From UBA6921 sp964532385 (GTDB taxonomy: Bacteria; Pseudomonadota; Gammaproteobacteria; SG8-11): DNA of 64,000 nt. This document shows, one piece after another, positions 16,977-24,918 of the stretch (position 1 is its first letter; each line of letters starts with the position of its first letter). The stretch lies in contig CAZHHW010000001.1 of NCBI GenBank assembly GCA_964532385.1, positions 1-64,000 of the forward strand, given 5' to 3'. The translations under genes and the position numbers were made by a program. Below the pieces are notes generated by a model that was not told the DNA's origin, did not search any database, and worked only from the letters and a program-made list of their open reading frames with translations.

Positions 16977-17488
16977 ATATTCGCAATATTTTAATGTTCG
17001 TTCTGATCGGCGCGCTCTCCGGCTGTTTCGAAGACGCGAGCCGGTTGCAGGTAGGTATGGCCGTGCCCAGTCTTCGTACCAAAACGCTTTTAGACGTGGG
17101 CGGTGATCTTACCAAGGTCACAAGCTACCGTTATCCCGATGAGCGGATGTATGCGTTATCGCTAGACCAGGCACTTTTAACAGGTAAACCAGTGGTGCTT
17201 GAATTTGCAACGCCGGGGCATTGCACGGTGTGTGATACGCAACTGCAAATGCTCAAAGGCCTGCTTGAAAAATATAACAATCAAGTAGTCTTTTTACATA
17301 TGGATCAATATCAAAATCCTCAGGCTTTTAAAGCTTACACGGTCATCGGGGATCCTTGGACATTTGTAATCGATAGCAAACAAACTGTTCGCTATAAACA
17401 GGCAGGCCGCATGCTCTATGAAGAGCTGGATTCTGTTATCAAGGGTGTATTGCAGTCATCGCAATCTGTCGCGTCGAGCGCTTCATAA
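16973..17488 (+). CDS. thioredoxin-like lipoprotein with CxxC
   Basis: A 171-residue protein starting at the ATGA overlap with the mini-CcoN gene. The N-terminus (NIRNILMFVLIGALSGC) has a lipobox with Cys at about residue 17, so it is probably anchored in the periplasm. A thioredoxin-like fold follows with GHCTVCDTQ near residue 84 and a cis-Pro-like GDPWTFVID. Proteins of this kind reduce apocytochrome cysteines or deliver copper during oxidase assembly. That role is inferred from the setting. It is not a SenC/Sco protein, as the Sco motif is not seen. Confidence 0.8.
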   Translation: MNIRNILMFVLIGALSGCFEDASRLQVGMAVPSLRTKTLLDVGGDLTKVTSYRYPDERMYALSLDQALLTGKPVVLEFATPGHCTVCDTQLQMLKGLLEKYNNQVVFLHMDQYQNPQAFKAYTVIGDPWTFVIDSKQTVRYKQAGRMLYEELDSVIKGVLQSSQSVASSAS

Positions 17489-17937
17489 TGGCAAATGAAC
17501 GATGTGTATTGGTGCGCGATCGCCGCGGCGGCTTGTGGGATGCCTTATTGTATCTGCCCACAGTCATTGGTTTGGGAAGTGCGTCATTAATGTTTTGGTA
17601 CCAGGGAAATCATCCGCTGGGCTATCTGATGTCATTCCTGGCGTGCTTTTTTCTATTGCAAGGCGCGCATCGAATTCTAGGGCGTTTATTGCTGTTACCG
17701 TCCGCGCCTGTGGCACTGAATATTTCCAACCAGGGTGTCGCGCTGGAATTACGCGGCGGGGCGCGTGTTGAACTGGTTAAAGACGTGCGCTATTTCGCGG
17801 ATTACGCGGGTAAATCCTTTGGTCTAACCGGCATGGATCTAAACGGCGTCCGGAAACAGTTCGTGGTTCATCGAGGACAGTTCGTGGATGATGAAATTTT
17901 TAAAAAAACGGCGACAGCGTTGAAGGTATTTTCATGA
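17488..17937 (+). CDS. membrane protein with two helices and C-terminal beta domain
   Basis: A 149-residue protein whose start shares one base with the preceding stop (TAATG), so it is coupled to the thioredoxin-like gene. Helices lie at about 20-38 and 45-68, followed by a probably cytoplasmic domain of alternating beta strands (about 72-145) that resembles PH-like membrane-associated domains. I do not recognise the family. It ends the short operon of cytochrome, mini-CcoN and thioredoxin-like genes. Confidence 0.72.
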   Translation: MANERCVLVRDRRGGLWDALLYLPTVIGLGSASLMFWYQGNHPLGYLMSFLACFFLLQGAHRILGRLLLLPSAPVALNISNQGVALELRGGARVELVKDVRYFADYAGKSFGLTGMDLNGVRKQFVVHRGQFVDDEIFKKTATALKVFS

Positions 17938-17946
17938 CGCATCGTA

Positions 17947-18135
17947 TTATTTCCGTCGGCGGATAACATCCCAAGCCATTAGGCTAACGATGAGCGTGCC
18001 CACAACACAGGCGATGATGATGAGCCGGGTTTCGGTTTCGGGGTTAACCAAACCCCCTACGAACATATGCACCGTGTAACCCAACACCACCACGGAGCTG
18101 ATTGCTGCAATTATATAAAGTATTGTTTCTTTCAT
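17947..18135 (-). CDS. small two-helix membrane protein
   Basis: A 62-residue minus-strand gene with two clear hydrophobic helices (about 4-26 and 36-56), a short loop GGLVNPETET between them and a basic RRRK tail. It is the only minus-strand gene inside the respiratory island, converging on the upstream operon with a 9-base gap. The ribosome site is weak. Its composition makes a real membrane protein likely, but the function is unknown. Confidence 0.55.
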   Translation of the reverse strand: MKETILYIIAAISSVVVLGYTVHMFVGGLVNPETETRLIIIACVVGTLIVSLMAWDVIRRRK

Positions 18136-18485
18136 GATGAGCTCTATATTTTTAGGTTTATAATTAGCCGAATTCTAGCAAAGCAGAGTGAGGGAAGTTA
18201 CGGGAAGCGCATGTAAATGCCTCTATTCTTGGATGAGAAATTATACTTGCAAGTGCTTGACCCAGCACATTTGCATATGGCAGCATTCCGGATGCTTAAA
18301 ACGTCCCTAGTTTTTTAAAGCAATTAATTTTTGCCAGAAGAGTAAATAGAGTTTTTACTATAAAAAAATTGGGATTTTGAAGGGAAAATTAACCAATTCT
18401 ATGCCGTCGCGTTAAAATAAAAATATACGTCGCGCGTTGCGGGATCGGGTGTTTACATTTTTAAACTTGAGAAGGAGGTGAGGGG
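18136..18485. other. AT-rich regulatory region before the oxidase operon
   Basis: 350 AT-rich bases without a gene. They separate the small minus-strand gene from the oxidase operon and should carry its promoter. An inverted repeat AATTGG (18367-18372) / CCAATT (18393-18398) is present. I could not fix a -35/-10 pair. A strong AAGGAGGTG ribosome site precedes the next gene. Confidence 0.5.
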
Positions 18486-18743
18486 ATGAAGAATCCATTT
18501 ATTCTTTGTTTGGTATCGGGCGTACTAACTGGAATGGGAAACGGTAGCGTATTCGGCGCCGCTTTAATGTGCTTTCTCGGACGTGCAAAATTTAGCGATT
18601 GGGGTGGCTGGCATGAAATGGCCTATAACCCAGTCACTTTTACCGGCTTCATCGATTGGGCGATGATTATCTTCGGGGTGGCATTTTATATCACCCTGCA
18701 TGCGGCAGTACGCAAGCATCAACAATTGGAATCTACGCGCTAA
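18486..18743 (+). CDS. small two-helix membrane protein at head of oxidase operon
   Basis: An 85-residue protein with a strong Shine-Dalgarno (AAGGAGGTG, ending 6 bases upstream) and two helices (about 5-30 and 55-78) joined by a Trp-rich loop SDWGGWHEMAYNP. I do not recognise the family. Its stop lies inside a terminator-like hairpin, so transcription into the oxidase genes may be attenuated here. Its position suggests an oxidase accessory or subunit. Confidence 0.72.
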   Translation: MKNPFILCLVSGVLTGMGNGSVFGAALMCFLGRAKFSDWGGWHEMAYNPVTFTGFIDWAMIIFGVAFYITLHAAVRKHQQLESTR

Positions 18744-18774
18744 CCGGGTTATCTGGTTCAGCGCATTTTTTTTG
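18738..18774 (+). terminator. terminator/attenuator-like hairpin before ccoN
   Basis: The stem GCGCTAACC (18738-18746) with GGTT-C-AGCGC (18756-18765, one bulged C) is followed by A and eight T. It overlaps the stop codon of the preceding gene. It could separate expression of the small gene from the oxidase genes or allow partial read-through. Confidence 0.7.
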
Positions 18775-18805
18775 GTGGCGTATTAAAAATTAAGGGGATC
18801 GGGAC

Positions 18806-18898
18806 ATGACAATTTTCGCGAGCATTGTGTGCATTCTACTGGCGTTTTCCAGTATGTGGTTCGGTTGGTATTTGCTGATGCCGCGTGATCGCGGTTAA
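18806..18898 (+). CDS. 30-residue single-helix membrane peptide upstream of ccoN
   Basis: A tiny gene with AAGGGGATCGGGAC just before its ATG. The product is one hydrophobic helix (about residues 3-25) ending in PRDRG, a basic cytoplasmic end. It lies 38 bases before ccoN. Size, single span and position resemble small cbb3 subunits such as CcoQ or CcoM, though no sequence identity can be claimed. Confidence 0.62.
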   Translation: MTIFASIVCILLAFSSMWFGWYLLMPRDRG

Positions 18899-18936
18899 TG
18901 CCGTCGCCACGGAGTTAATATTCTTGGGAGGAGATT

Positions 18937-20343
18937 ATGTTTAAGTATTTATTTGCAAAAAATGAAGATATCCCCGCGGGTTCGGCGGCGGTATTCTTCG
19001 GTTTCTCATCTATCTTGTGGTTCGTTGTCGGCACAGGCCTGGGTTCATTTAATGCCGCGAAGCTAGCCTTTCCTGATTTCGTAACAGGCAATGAGTTTTT
19101 AGCATTTGGTCACATGCGCCAAGTGCACGTTCTTGCAGTCATCCTCGGTTGGATTTCTATGGCCTTCGCGATGGCGATGATGTACATCACGCCGGCCTTG
19201 GGGAATACCAAATTGTGGTCGGAGAAATTGGGGCTTTGGAATTGCTTTCTCTGGAATATCGGCTTGGGCGCCGGTCTTACCGGTTTATGGTACGGCATCA
19301 CTTCCGGGCGTGAGTATTCTGATTTGCCCTGGCCAGAAGATCTTCTGCTGATTGCCGCAGTATGGGTGCCGATGGGCGTCAATGTTTGGATGACCATCAA
19401 GACCCGCCGCACGCAAGGCATCTATACCACCAATTGGTTTTTTGCCGCAGCAACCTTCATGACGATTATCGTTTTCACTGTGGGTAATTCACCAGAATTT
19501 TTCCAGCTTACGGGATTAACCGAGGCGTATCTAACATGGTGGTATGCACATAACGTATTGGGTTTGTGGATTACGCCCGTCGCCGCCGCGATCTCGTATT
19601 ATGTTGTGCCGAAAGTTACAGGTAATCCTCTGTACTCGCATCGCATCGGCCACTTGCACTTCTGGTCTGTTGTGGTGTTCTACTCCACGCCTGCGGCTCA
19701 TCACATCATGTCATCGCCGTTGCCGGAATGGTTAAAGTCATTCGCCTCTGTCGAAGGCGTTCTGATTCTGGTGCCTGCAATTGCGTTCGTGTCCAATTTA
19801 TTGCTGACGATGACCGGCAAATGGAAAATGTTCATTGAGAATATCGAAATCAAATTCACGATTACCGGCGTATTGATGGCGATTCCGCTAAACATGCAGG
19901 GTGGTTTTCAACAAACGCGCGCGATCAATTGGTATATCCATGGTACCGGCTGGATCGTTGCGCACGCCCATTTAGCGCTGCTGGGCTTCTCTACCTTCCT
20001 GGAAGCAGCAGCCGTCTATTACGGGTTGCAGACCTTACTACGACGCAAGCTCTACTCCTTGGCGTTGGCAAACTTCCATTTCTGGATGCTTCTGATCGGC
20101 TTCACCACCTATTGGGTATCCATCACCATTGCCGGTCTCATTCAAGGCGCCGGTAAGATTTATGAAGTGCCATATATTGATGTCGTGATTGCCGAGCATC
20201 CGTACATGATTGCACGCTGGGTTGGGGGAACCATGGTGTTCCTTGGCAACTGTGTGTGGTTATTTAACATGTACAAAACTGCGCACGCGGGTACTGTGAT
20301 TCCGGCGGGTCGTCTGCCGCATGAACTTGCTTACGAACGCTAA
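18937..20343 (+). CDS. ccoN: C-family (cbb3-type) haem-copper oxidase catalytic subunit I
   Basis: A 468-residue subunit with about twelve helices, which reduces O2 at a haem b3-CuB centre in the inner membrane. Ligands can be placed: low-spin haem His64 in MRQVH, CuB ligands His205 (WWYAHNVLG) and His255-His256 (AAHH), and HAH at 343-345 for the two haems. Tyr249 sits six residues before the HH pair, the cbb3-type position of the cross-linked Tyr. It is missing from nitric oxide reductases, so oxygen reduction is the better reading. Strong GGAGGAG ribosome site. A CcoO-like gene follows after 33 bases but no CcoP is found. Confidence 0.93.
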   Translation: MFKYLFAKNEDIPAGSAAVFFGFSSILWFVVGTGLGSFNAAKLAFPDFVTGNEFLAFGHMRQVHVLAVILGWISMAFAMAMMYITPALGNTKLWSEKLGLWNCFLWNIGLGAGLTGLWYGITSGREYSDLPWPEDLLLIAAVWVPMGVNVWMTIKTRRTQGIYTTNWFFAAATFMTIIVFTVGNSPEFFQLTGLTEAYLTWWYAHNVLGLWITPVAAAISYYVVPKVTGNPLYSHRIGHLHFWSVVVFYSTPAAHHIMSSPLPEWLKSFASVEGVLILVPAIAFVSNLLLTMTGKWKMFIENIEIKFTITGVLMAIPLNMQGGFQQTRAINWYIHGTGWIVAHAHLALLGFSTFLEAAAVYYGLQTLLRRKLYSLALANFHFWMLLIGFTTYWVSITIAGLIQGAGKIYEVPYIDVVIAEHPYMIARWVGGTMVFLGNCVWLFNMYKTAHAGTVIPAGRLPHELAYER

Positions 20344-20376
20344 CCACCGGATGACGTTGTTTGGGAGAAAATAATC

Positions 20377-21327
20377 ATGGCATTTAGAGAATATAAAATT
20401 GGTGCCCGGATGTTCGGGCTAGCATTCGGCTTTTCAATGTTCATTACGTTATATATGGCGTCGGTGGACATTGCTAAAGTATCGGTATCCGCTGTGGGTC
20501 TTGATCGCCAGTTATCCTTTGGTCGTATTGGTGGTTTTAGCTACGAAGATCCCTTCCTGCAGGGTAAAGGGAAGCCGGTGAAGGTTGTATTGAAAACCGA
20601 TCCGAAAACCGGTCAGCCGATGGATGCAACCACGGCTTACATTTATGAGCCGGGTATTCCTTTTCCAAGCGGTATCAATCACGCACGTATCCTGGGTGAG
20701 GCATCACGTGCTTTGAGTGAAGGTAAGGGGAAAATAGTTCAGGCGGACATCAAGCAGGGTGCTGTCTTTGTGCTTCATGAAGAAGAACAAAATGGCTTTA
20801 TGGTGCCCTATATTGAAAATGCTTCGGCCACACGCGGATGGGAGCCGGTAGCTACTTTGGCTAAGGTCGAAGATGGTGACCGCCGCTATGTGGGCAAAGG
20901 CAAGATCATGTTCGTAAAAGAAGGCTGCTGGTGGTGTCATACGCTTCTGCCAGAACAGACACAGGATTGGCAGTATTTTGGCGCACCTCCGATGCTCGGC
21001 GATTTTAACGGTGAAAGTCCTACGGCATTCGGGTCGGATCGTAAGGGTCCTGACTTGACACATGTCGGTGCACGCAATTCGTCGCAGGAATGGATGATGG
21101 TTCACTTTTTCAATCCACGCCTGGTACAGCCTCATTCCATCATGCCCCGTTTTGATTATCTCTGGGGTCAGAAAGATGCAAGCGGTAATACCATCGATTT
21201 CGATGGATGGCGGACGGCCTATAACGAATATCTTGCGGGTAAGCGGATTACGCCCCCGGATGTTCCCGCACCTGCCAAAGACAGTGACGCACGCGCACTG
21301 ATTGATTTTGTACTCAATCTTAAATAA
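20377..21327 (+). CDS. ccoO: CcoO-like monohaem cytochrome subunit with large insertion
   Basis: A 316-residue protein with one N-terminal helix (about 10-32) and a haem c domain. CWWCH lies at 184-188. Downstream, SDRKGPDLTHVGARNSSQEW and HFFNPRLVQPHSIMPRFDYLW match the CcoO pattern, with the Met of IMPRF as probable axial ligand. In usual CcoO the haem motif comes some 60-75 residues after the start. Here about 110 extra residues (roughly 50-170) lie between the helix and the haem. The insert has beta-like segments and no known domain that I recognise. It should pass electrons to CcoN. The symbol is given by relation, not full equivalence. Confidence 0.85.
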   Translation: MAFREYKIGARMFGLAFGFSMFITLYMASVDIAKVSVSAVGLDRQLSFGRIGGFSYEDPFLQGKGKPVKVVLKTDPKTGQPMDATTAYIYEPGIPFPSGINHARILGEASRALSEGKGKIVQADIKQGAVFVLHEEEQNGFMVPYIENASATRGWEPVATLAKVEDGDRRYVGKGKIMFVKEGCWWCHTLLPEQTQDWQYFGAPPMLGDFNGESPTAFGSDRKGPDLTHVGARNSSQEWMMVHFFNPRLVQPHSIMPRFDYLWGQKDASGNTIDFDGWRTAYNEYLAGKRITPPDVPAPAKDSDARALIDFVLNLK

Positions 21328-21344
21328 TCAAGGGGTGGATAGAT

Positions 21345-21968
21345 ATGGCATGGACATTCAATAATCCGCTGCACAGCTTGGCCACAGATGATCAAAATAA
21401 TGTTGCAATCAAGGTCTGGGAAGGCGAGAGCTTAGGTGGCATCACTGAAAATAATAATCGCTTGCCCCAACCTGTTGTGGGTTTGTTGATGCTCACGATT
21501 TTGGCAGCTTTCTTATGTACGTTTCCACTTTGGGGCCAGCGTCCCACTGCGGCTATCTATGAAGAATATGTCGCAATGATGGGTGATCCCAAAGTGCAGG
21601 GCATGAAAGACGACCAGGCGATCCAGTACATTGTGGAGACGGTCAAGGCGAAAGGCTCTAAATGGGCCGCGTTACAGGAACGTCATCCGGTGGATATGGA
21701 CGACTTGCGATTATTAAAGCCGCAAATTGAAGAGCTGCAACGTAAAAACGCCCATATGGACGAGTTTACCGTGGTGGGCGACAAGATTGTGGTTGCCAAC
21801 TTTGAAGGCAACTGGCGTGACCAGGCTAAAGGTGATCGCGAACGTAAACAGCCTTGGTGGGATAAGGGCTACATGATCGATGTCTTTTATGTAATTTACT
21901 TTTGTATTGCGTTGATCGTAGTCGTTAAGCGGCTACCGCCTTACACCTACAAACCAAAACACCATTAA
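21345..21968 (+). CDS. two-helix membrane protein of the oxidase island (paralogue A)
   Basis: A 207-residue protein with helices at about 43-64 and 178-198 and a soluble stretch of roughly 100 residues between them. It shares FPLWGQRP at the end of helix 1 and a W-D-x-G-Y start of helix 2 with the 148-residue protein at 30731 (FPFWGVRP, WLDWGFG), where the loop is only a few residues. The two are probably paralogues differing by a loop insertion. It lies 17 bases after ccoO, so it is a likely oxidase-associated subunit. No known family recognised. Confidence 0.75.
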   Translation: MAWTFNNPLHSLATDDQNNVAIKVWEGESLGGITENNNRLPQPVVGLLMLTILAAFLCTFPLWGQRPTAAIYEEYVAMMGDPKVQGMKDDQAIQYIVETVKAKGSKWAALQERHPVDMDDLRLLKPQIEELQRKNAHMDEFTVVGDKIVVANFEGNWRDQAKGDRERKQPWWDKGYMIDVFYVIYFCIALIVVVKRLPPYTYKPKHH

Positions 21969-21984
21969 TTAGCCGGAGATTGTC

Positions 21985-22119
21985 ATGATTGATCTAGATA
22001 ACGGTCCATTGGCGATGTTGTTCAACATATTCATCGTATTTTTCTGTCCTTGGGTATATAGCTTCTTCATCGATAAGACGGACAAGCATAAGCCGCCCAT
22101 CGACACCTACTCAAAATAG
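21985..22119 (+). CDS. 44-residue membrane peptide
   Basis: A small gene 16 bases after the previous stop, with GGAG in its leader. The product has one helix (about 10-29, FNIFIVFFCPWVYSFF) and a charged tail with DKTDKHKPP. Gene order after ccoN and ccoO is where CcoQ is normally found, and length fits, but the sequence lacks a recognisable CcoQ signature. The terminator at 22135 follows, which marks it as the last gene of the ccoNO transcript. Confidence 0.68.
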   Translation: MIDLDNGPLAMLFNIFIVFFCPWVYSFFIDKTDKHKPPIDTYSK

Positions 22120-22134
22120 GCTGCATTACTCAAT

Positions 22135-22179
22135 GAAAGCCACACCGTTCAAATTGAGCGGCGTGGCTTTCTTCATTTT
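22135..22179 (+). terminator. rho-independent terminator after ccoNO block
   Basis: GAAAGCCACACCG (22135-22147) pairs with CGGCGTGGCTTTC (22159-22171) with one A-C mismatch and an 11-base loop, followed by TTCATTTT. It lies 15 bases after the last stop of the ccoNO block. Confidence 0.82.
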
Positions 22180-22257
22180 GGCAATACGCCGGGTCTTGTC
22201 CAATTCAATCATGGCATGTACCCCTGCTCTCGCCTGAAATTATGTATGTAGTTGCAA

Positions 22258-22569
22258 ATGCAAAATCTCATGAATTGGTTTGGTGTTGATCCGGCATTTC
22301 CTCGATTCCTTGCTGCTGGTACTGAACGTCCTTTTGGTTTCGATATGAGTATCGACGGGATGCAAACGCAAGGTTTCAGCGTGGGCATCTTTGCATTTTT
22401 AATTGTCGGAATAATTGTTTTTACCCTGATCGTTTTTGCTTTCCTGATGAAAAGTAAAGGTGCAAGACTTAAAACGGGGGAAAAATATCTGTTTGCCTGG
22501 ATTCTTTTCGGTGTGGTGGTGTCCATTATCTTTGGAGCCAGCCAATTATTATTCGGTAACTTGTTTTGA
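22258..22569 (+). CDS. two-helix membrane protein
   Basis: A 103-residue protein with helices at about 40-62 and 78-98. Starts at TTG 22252, ATG 22258 or ATG 22270 are possible and none has a clear ribosome site; ATG 22258 is taken. The segment LKTGEKYLFAWILFG at helix 2 resembles LKTGERLLFGIFGVF at the first helix of the cytochrome at 15874. It opens a new co-directional block ending at 25522. Function unknown. Confidence 0.7.
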   Translation: MQNLMNWFGVDPAFPRFLAAGTERPFGFDMSIDGMQTQGFSVGIFAFLIVGIIVFTLIVFAFLMKSKGARLKTGEKYLFAWILFGVVVSIIFGASQLLFGNLF

Positions 22570-22583
22570 TGGAGGATTAGCAA

Positions 22584-22862
22584 ATGGGTATCGGTGACTA
22601 TTTAAATTCTCTCGACGATGGCTGGAGTATTTATCTATGGCTTGTCGCAGGCGCGGCCATCATTATTACGGCGGTGTTCATGATTCGTTGGGCGGCACGC
22701 AATGAGCAATTCGACGAAGACATCAAATATGTCGTGTTTGATGAAAATGACAAAGACAAAATGTCGCCGGAGGAATTCACCAAAGCTCAGGAAGTATGGA
22801 AAAAGCAGGGTGAATTGCGAGACGAATTTCTGAAAAAACAAGCTGAGCGGAAGGCAAAGTAA
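22584..22862 (+). CDS. CcoS-like small membrane protein
   Basis: A 92-residue protein with GGAGG 10 bases upstream and one helix (about 15-36). After the helix comes RWAARNEQFDEDIKYVVFDEND, which follows the CcoS pattern of an aromatic-rich helix end, then GQFDD and a short acidic ILxDD segment. CcoS helps to insert haem and copper into cbb3 oxidases. A charged C-terminal half of about 35 residues (KMSPEEFTKAQEVWKKQ) is additional. The assignment is tentative but fits the location. Confidence 0.6.
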   Translation: MGIGDYLNSLDDGWSIYLWLVAGAAIIITAVFMIRWAARNEQFDEDIKYVVFDENDKDKMSPEEFTKAQEVWKKQGELRDEFLKKQAERKAK

Positions 22863-22869
22863 CTCAATC

Positions 22870-23373
22870 ATGCGTCGCGCTGAAAAAGTGATTATCAGTA
22901 TTATTGTGAGCGTGGTGCTGATAGTGGGAGGTATAAAAGCCTGGTTAGGTCAATTTAAAGTCAACGATGTTGCCGATGTGCCGTTTTACACCACAGCATC
23001 GAATGATTTAAACCGTCATGCAAATGCGATTTATAAACAGCAAAACTGTAAACAATGCCATTTGTTGTGGGGTTCGCGAGACTTGACACAGGCAGTTCCC
23101 GCGCCATCGCTGGATGGCATTGGTTCGCTTCATGATGAAGCGTGGTTCTTTGCCTATTTTTCAGCGGAGGATCCACAGACCATCATTCCATCACGCTTGA
23201 AAAAGCAATATCGGATGCCATCGTTTGCCCAGTTGCCGGAAACTGATCGCCGTGCGCTTGCGCAATATATGGCAAGTTTAAAAGTTAAGGACGAGTACCT
23301 TGATGAGGTGCGTAAAGCCGAATATGAAAAATTGACCGGCAATACCTACACGCCGGGTGCTTCAACACCATGA
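22870..23373 (+). CDS. membrane-anchored monohaem cytochrome c
   Basis: A 167-residue cytochrome with an N-terminal helix (about 6-26) and a periplasmic haem domain with CKQCH near residue 60. LDGIGSLHDEAWFFAYFSAEDP after the haem parallels LDGIGSRRSPEWIVEFLNRPE in the cytochrome at 15874, so the two are related. The axial Met is probably in QYRMPSFAQLP. The gene is 7 bases after the CcoS-like gene and overlaps the next by ATGA. It may replace the missing CcoP. Confidence 0.88.
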   Translation: MRRAEKVIISIIVSVVLIVGGIKAWLGQFKVNDVADVPFYTTASNDLNRHANAIYKQQNCKQCHLLWGSRDLTQAVPAPSLDGIGSLHDEAWFFAYFSAEDPQTIIPSRLKKQYRMPSFAQLPETDRRALAQYMASLKVKDEYLDEVRKAEYEKLTGNTYTPGASTP

Positions 23374-23843
23374 ATCCAGCTACGAAAAAACCTCGCTATT
23401 TGCTGGGAACCATCGCCATCCTCGTGGGTTGTATTATTAATTATGTGGGCGATCACCTGATCGGCGTACGGGTCGAACTTTTTTATGGAATCACCGAGAC
23501 TTTCGGCACGGCGTGGTTCTCACAAATATTTCTTCTGCCGGTCCTGGTGGGTTATTCCGTCAGTTATGTCTATGGTTTAGGGGGTAAATGGTTATGCTAT
23601 TTTCCGCCACTGATCGTGCGTACATTTGCTTATGTCCAAACCATGTACTTTCTTGGCGATACACCCGGGGCATCCCTGATGCCGGCAGGCTGGTGGGGTT
23701 TTTTCGTCATACTCGCAGTTGAGAGTGCCGTGATCGGTGGAGTGTTGGGCGAGGTATTAATCAAACGCATCTACGGGCGTACGCCAAAGGAGCCGCTTAT
23801 TGATACTTCCGGTGATGAACCCCCAAAGGCGGATGCGCCGTGA
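23370..23843 (+). CDS. four-helix membrane protein
   Basis: A 157-residue protein with four predicted helices (about 10-30, 48-70, 76-96 and 105-130) and a charged Pro-rich tail. It has ATGA overlaps with genes on both sides, so it is translated as part of a tight unit with the cytochrome and the FGE-like protein. GDHLIG near residue 27 is the only conserved-looking polar element in the membrane part. No family recognised. Confidence 0.75.
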   Translation: MNPATKKPRYLLGTIAILVGCIINYVGDHLIGVRVELFYGITETFGTAWFSQIFLLPVLVGYSVSYVYGLGGKWLCYFPPLIVRTFAYVQTMYFLGDTPGASLMPAGWWGFFVILAVESAVIGGVLGEVLIKRIYGRTPKEPLIDTSGDEPPKADAP

Positions 23844-24901
23844 ACAGTGCGCCGGAAAAACGTATGCCTGGGTTAACACCCGAGCAGCGCGAACGAAAAA
23901 AGCGTTATCTCAGCGCAACGCTCGTTACCTGTCTTGCGCTTGCCATTGTGTTTGGTGTTGGGCATGTCGTCCAGCTTGGCGCGAATCGCATGGCGGACAT
24001 GCGCTCGCGTGCCAGCTACGACCTTAAAGAAGAAGCGTTGCATATCCGCGCGGCTGGAGAAGATATCTCGCGTCATCAGGAGCATCAATCCGCATCGATC
24101 ACCGGTGTGCAGACCTACGGGATCGAAGAAGTAAACGGCTTGCTCGATTCCGATCAATGGATCGATCTCAATTCGCAAATTAAAATTCCTGCCGGGCCGT
24201 TCTTAATGGGCACAGACCAGGATCGCGCGGATGCGCAAAATAAACCTCAGCACACAGTGAATTTACCCGCGTATGCCATCGACAAATATTTAGTAAGCAA
24301 TGCGCAGTACGCGCAATTTGTTGTGAAGACCAAGCATCGGCCACCACTGGACTGGAAAAACGCCCGTATTCCTGAAAATAAAATGCTCTATCCGGTTACG
24401 ATGATAAGTTGGTATGACGCCAAGGCATTTTGCGAATGGGCCGGCAGGCGTCTTCCAAGCGAAGAAGAGTGGGAAAAAGCCGCACGCGGGACCGACGCAC
24501 GCCGATGGCCGTGGGGTGACAAAATGGATGTAACGCGTCTGAACACCTATTACAACATCGGCTCTACCAACCCAGTGAAACAATACACCAATGGAGTCAG
24601 TCCTTACGGTGTTTATGATATGGCAGGTAATGTGAGTCAGTGGACGGCAAGCGACTTCAAGCCTTATCAAGGCAGCATGGCCGCCGCTGAAATTTTTCAG
24701 CCAAAAGTCGCAGTCAGCGGCAGCGGTGCTGACAAGGCGATGAAAGTTGCCGACTTCATATCAGTCGATGCGAACTACAAAGTGCGCCGTGGCGGATCAT
24801 GGAAAAGCGATCCATTCTCCACCTCGACATTCCACCGCGATTTTTCTCTGCCGCATTACGCATCCGATTTTTTCGGATTTCGTTGCGCATCGGGCGGCTA
24901 A
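23840..24901 (+). CDS. membrane-anchored formylglycine-generating-enzyme-like protein
   Basis: A 353-residue protein with a short cytoplasmic start, one helix (about 24-46) and a periplasmic FGE-sulfatase (SUMF1) domain at about 115-353. Family marks are IPAGPFLMGTD, YPVTMISWYDAKAFCEWAGRRLPSEEEWEKAARG, WPWGD, YDMAGNVSQWT, VRRGGSW and FFGFRCA. True formylglycine-generating enzymes have cysteines right after the RGGS segment; here it reads RGGSWKSD, so the catalytic Cys is missing. It is then likely a structural or binding member, similar in principle to NirV-type proteins found by reductase genes. ATGA overlap with the previous gene. Confidence 0.85.
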   Translation: MNSAPEKRMPGLTPEQRERKKRYLSATLVTCLALAIVFGVGHVVQLGANRMADMRSRASYDLKEEALHIRAAGEDISRHQEHQSASITGVQTYGIEEVNGLLDSDQWIDLNSQIKIPAGPFLMGTDQDRADAQNKPQHTVNLPAYAIDKYLVSNAQYAQFVVKTKHRPPLDWKNARIPENKMLYPVTMISWYDAKAFCEWAGRRLPSEEEWEKAARGTDARRWPWGDKMDVTRLNTYYNIGSTNPVKQYTNGVSPYGVYDMAGNVSQWTASDFKPYQGSMAAAEIFQPKVAVSGSGADKAMKVADFISVDANYKVRRGGSWKSDPFSTSTFHRDFSLPHYASDFFGFRCASGG

Positions 24902-24918
24902 TTCAGGTGTCAGATTTT

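Noticed and set aside
16973..17488. SenC/Sco copper chaperone
   Set aside because: The CxxC thioredoxin-like segment lacks the Sco CxxxC and distal His pattern.
18937..20343. CcoN reading as a nitric oxide reductase subunit
   Set aside because: Tyr249 six residues before the CuB His pair is the oxygen-reductase mark of the C family, and CcoG/CcoS-like genes accompany it.
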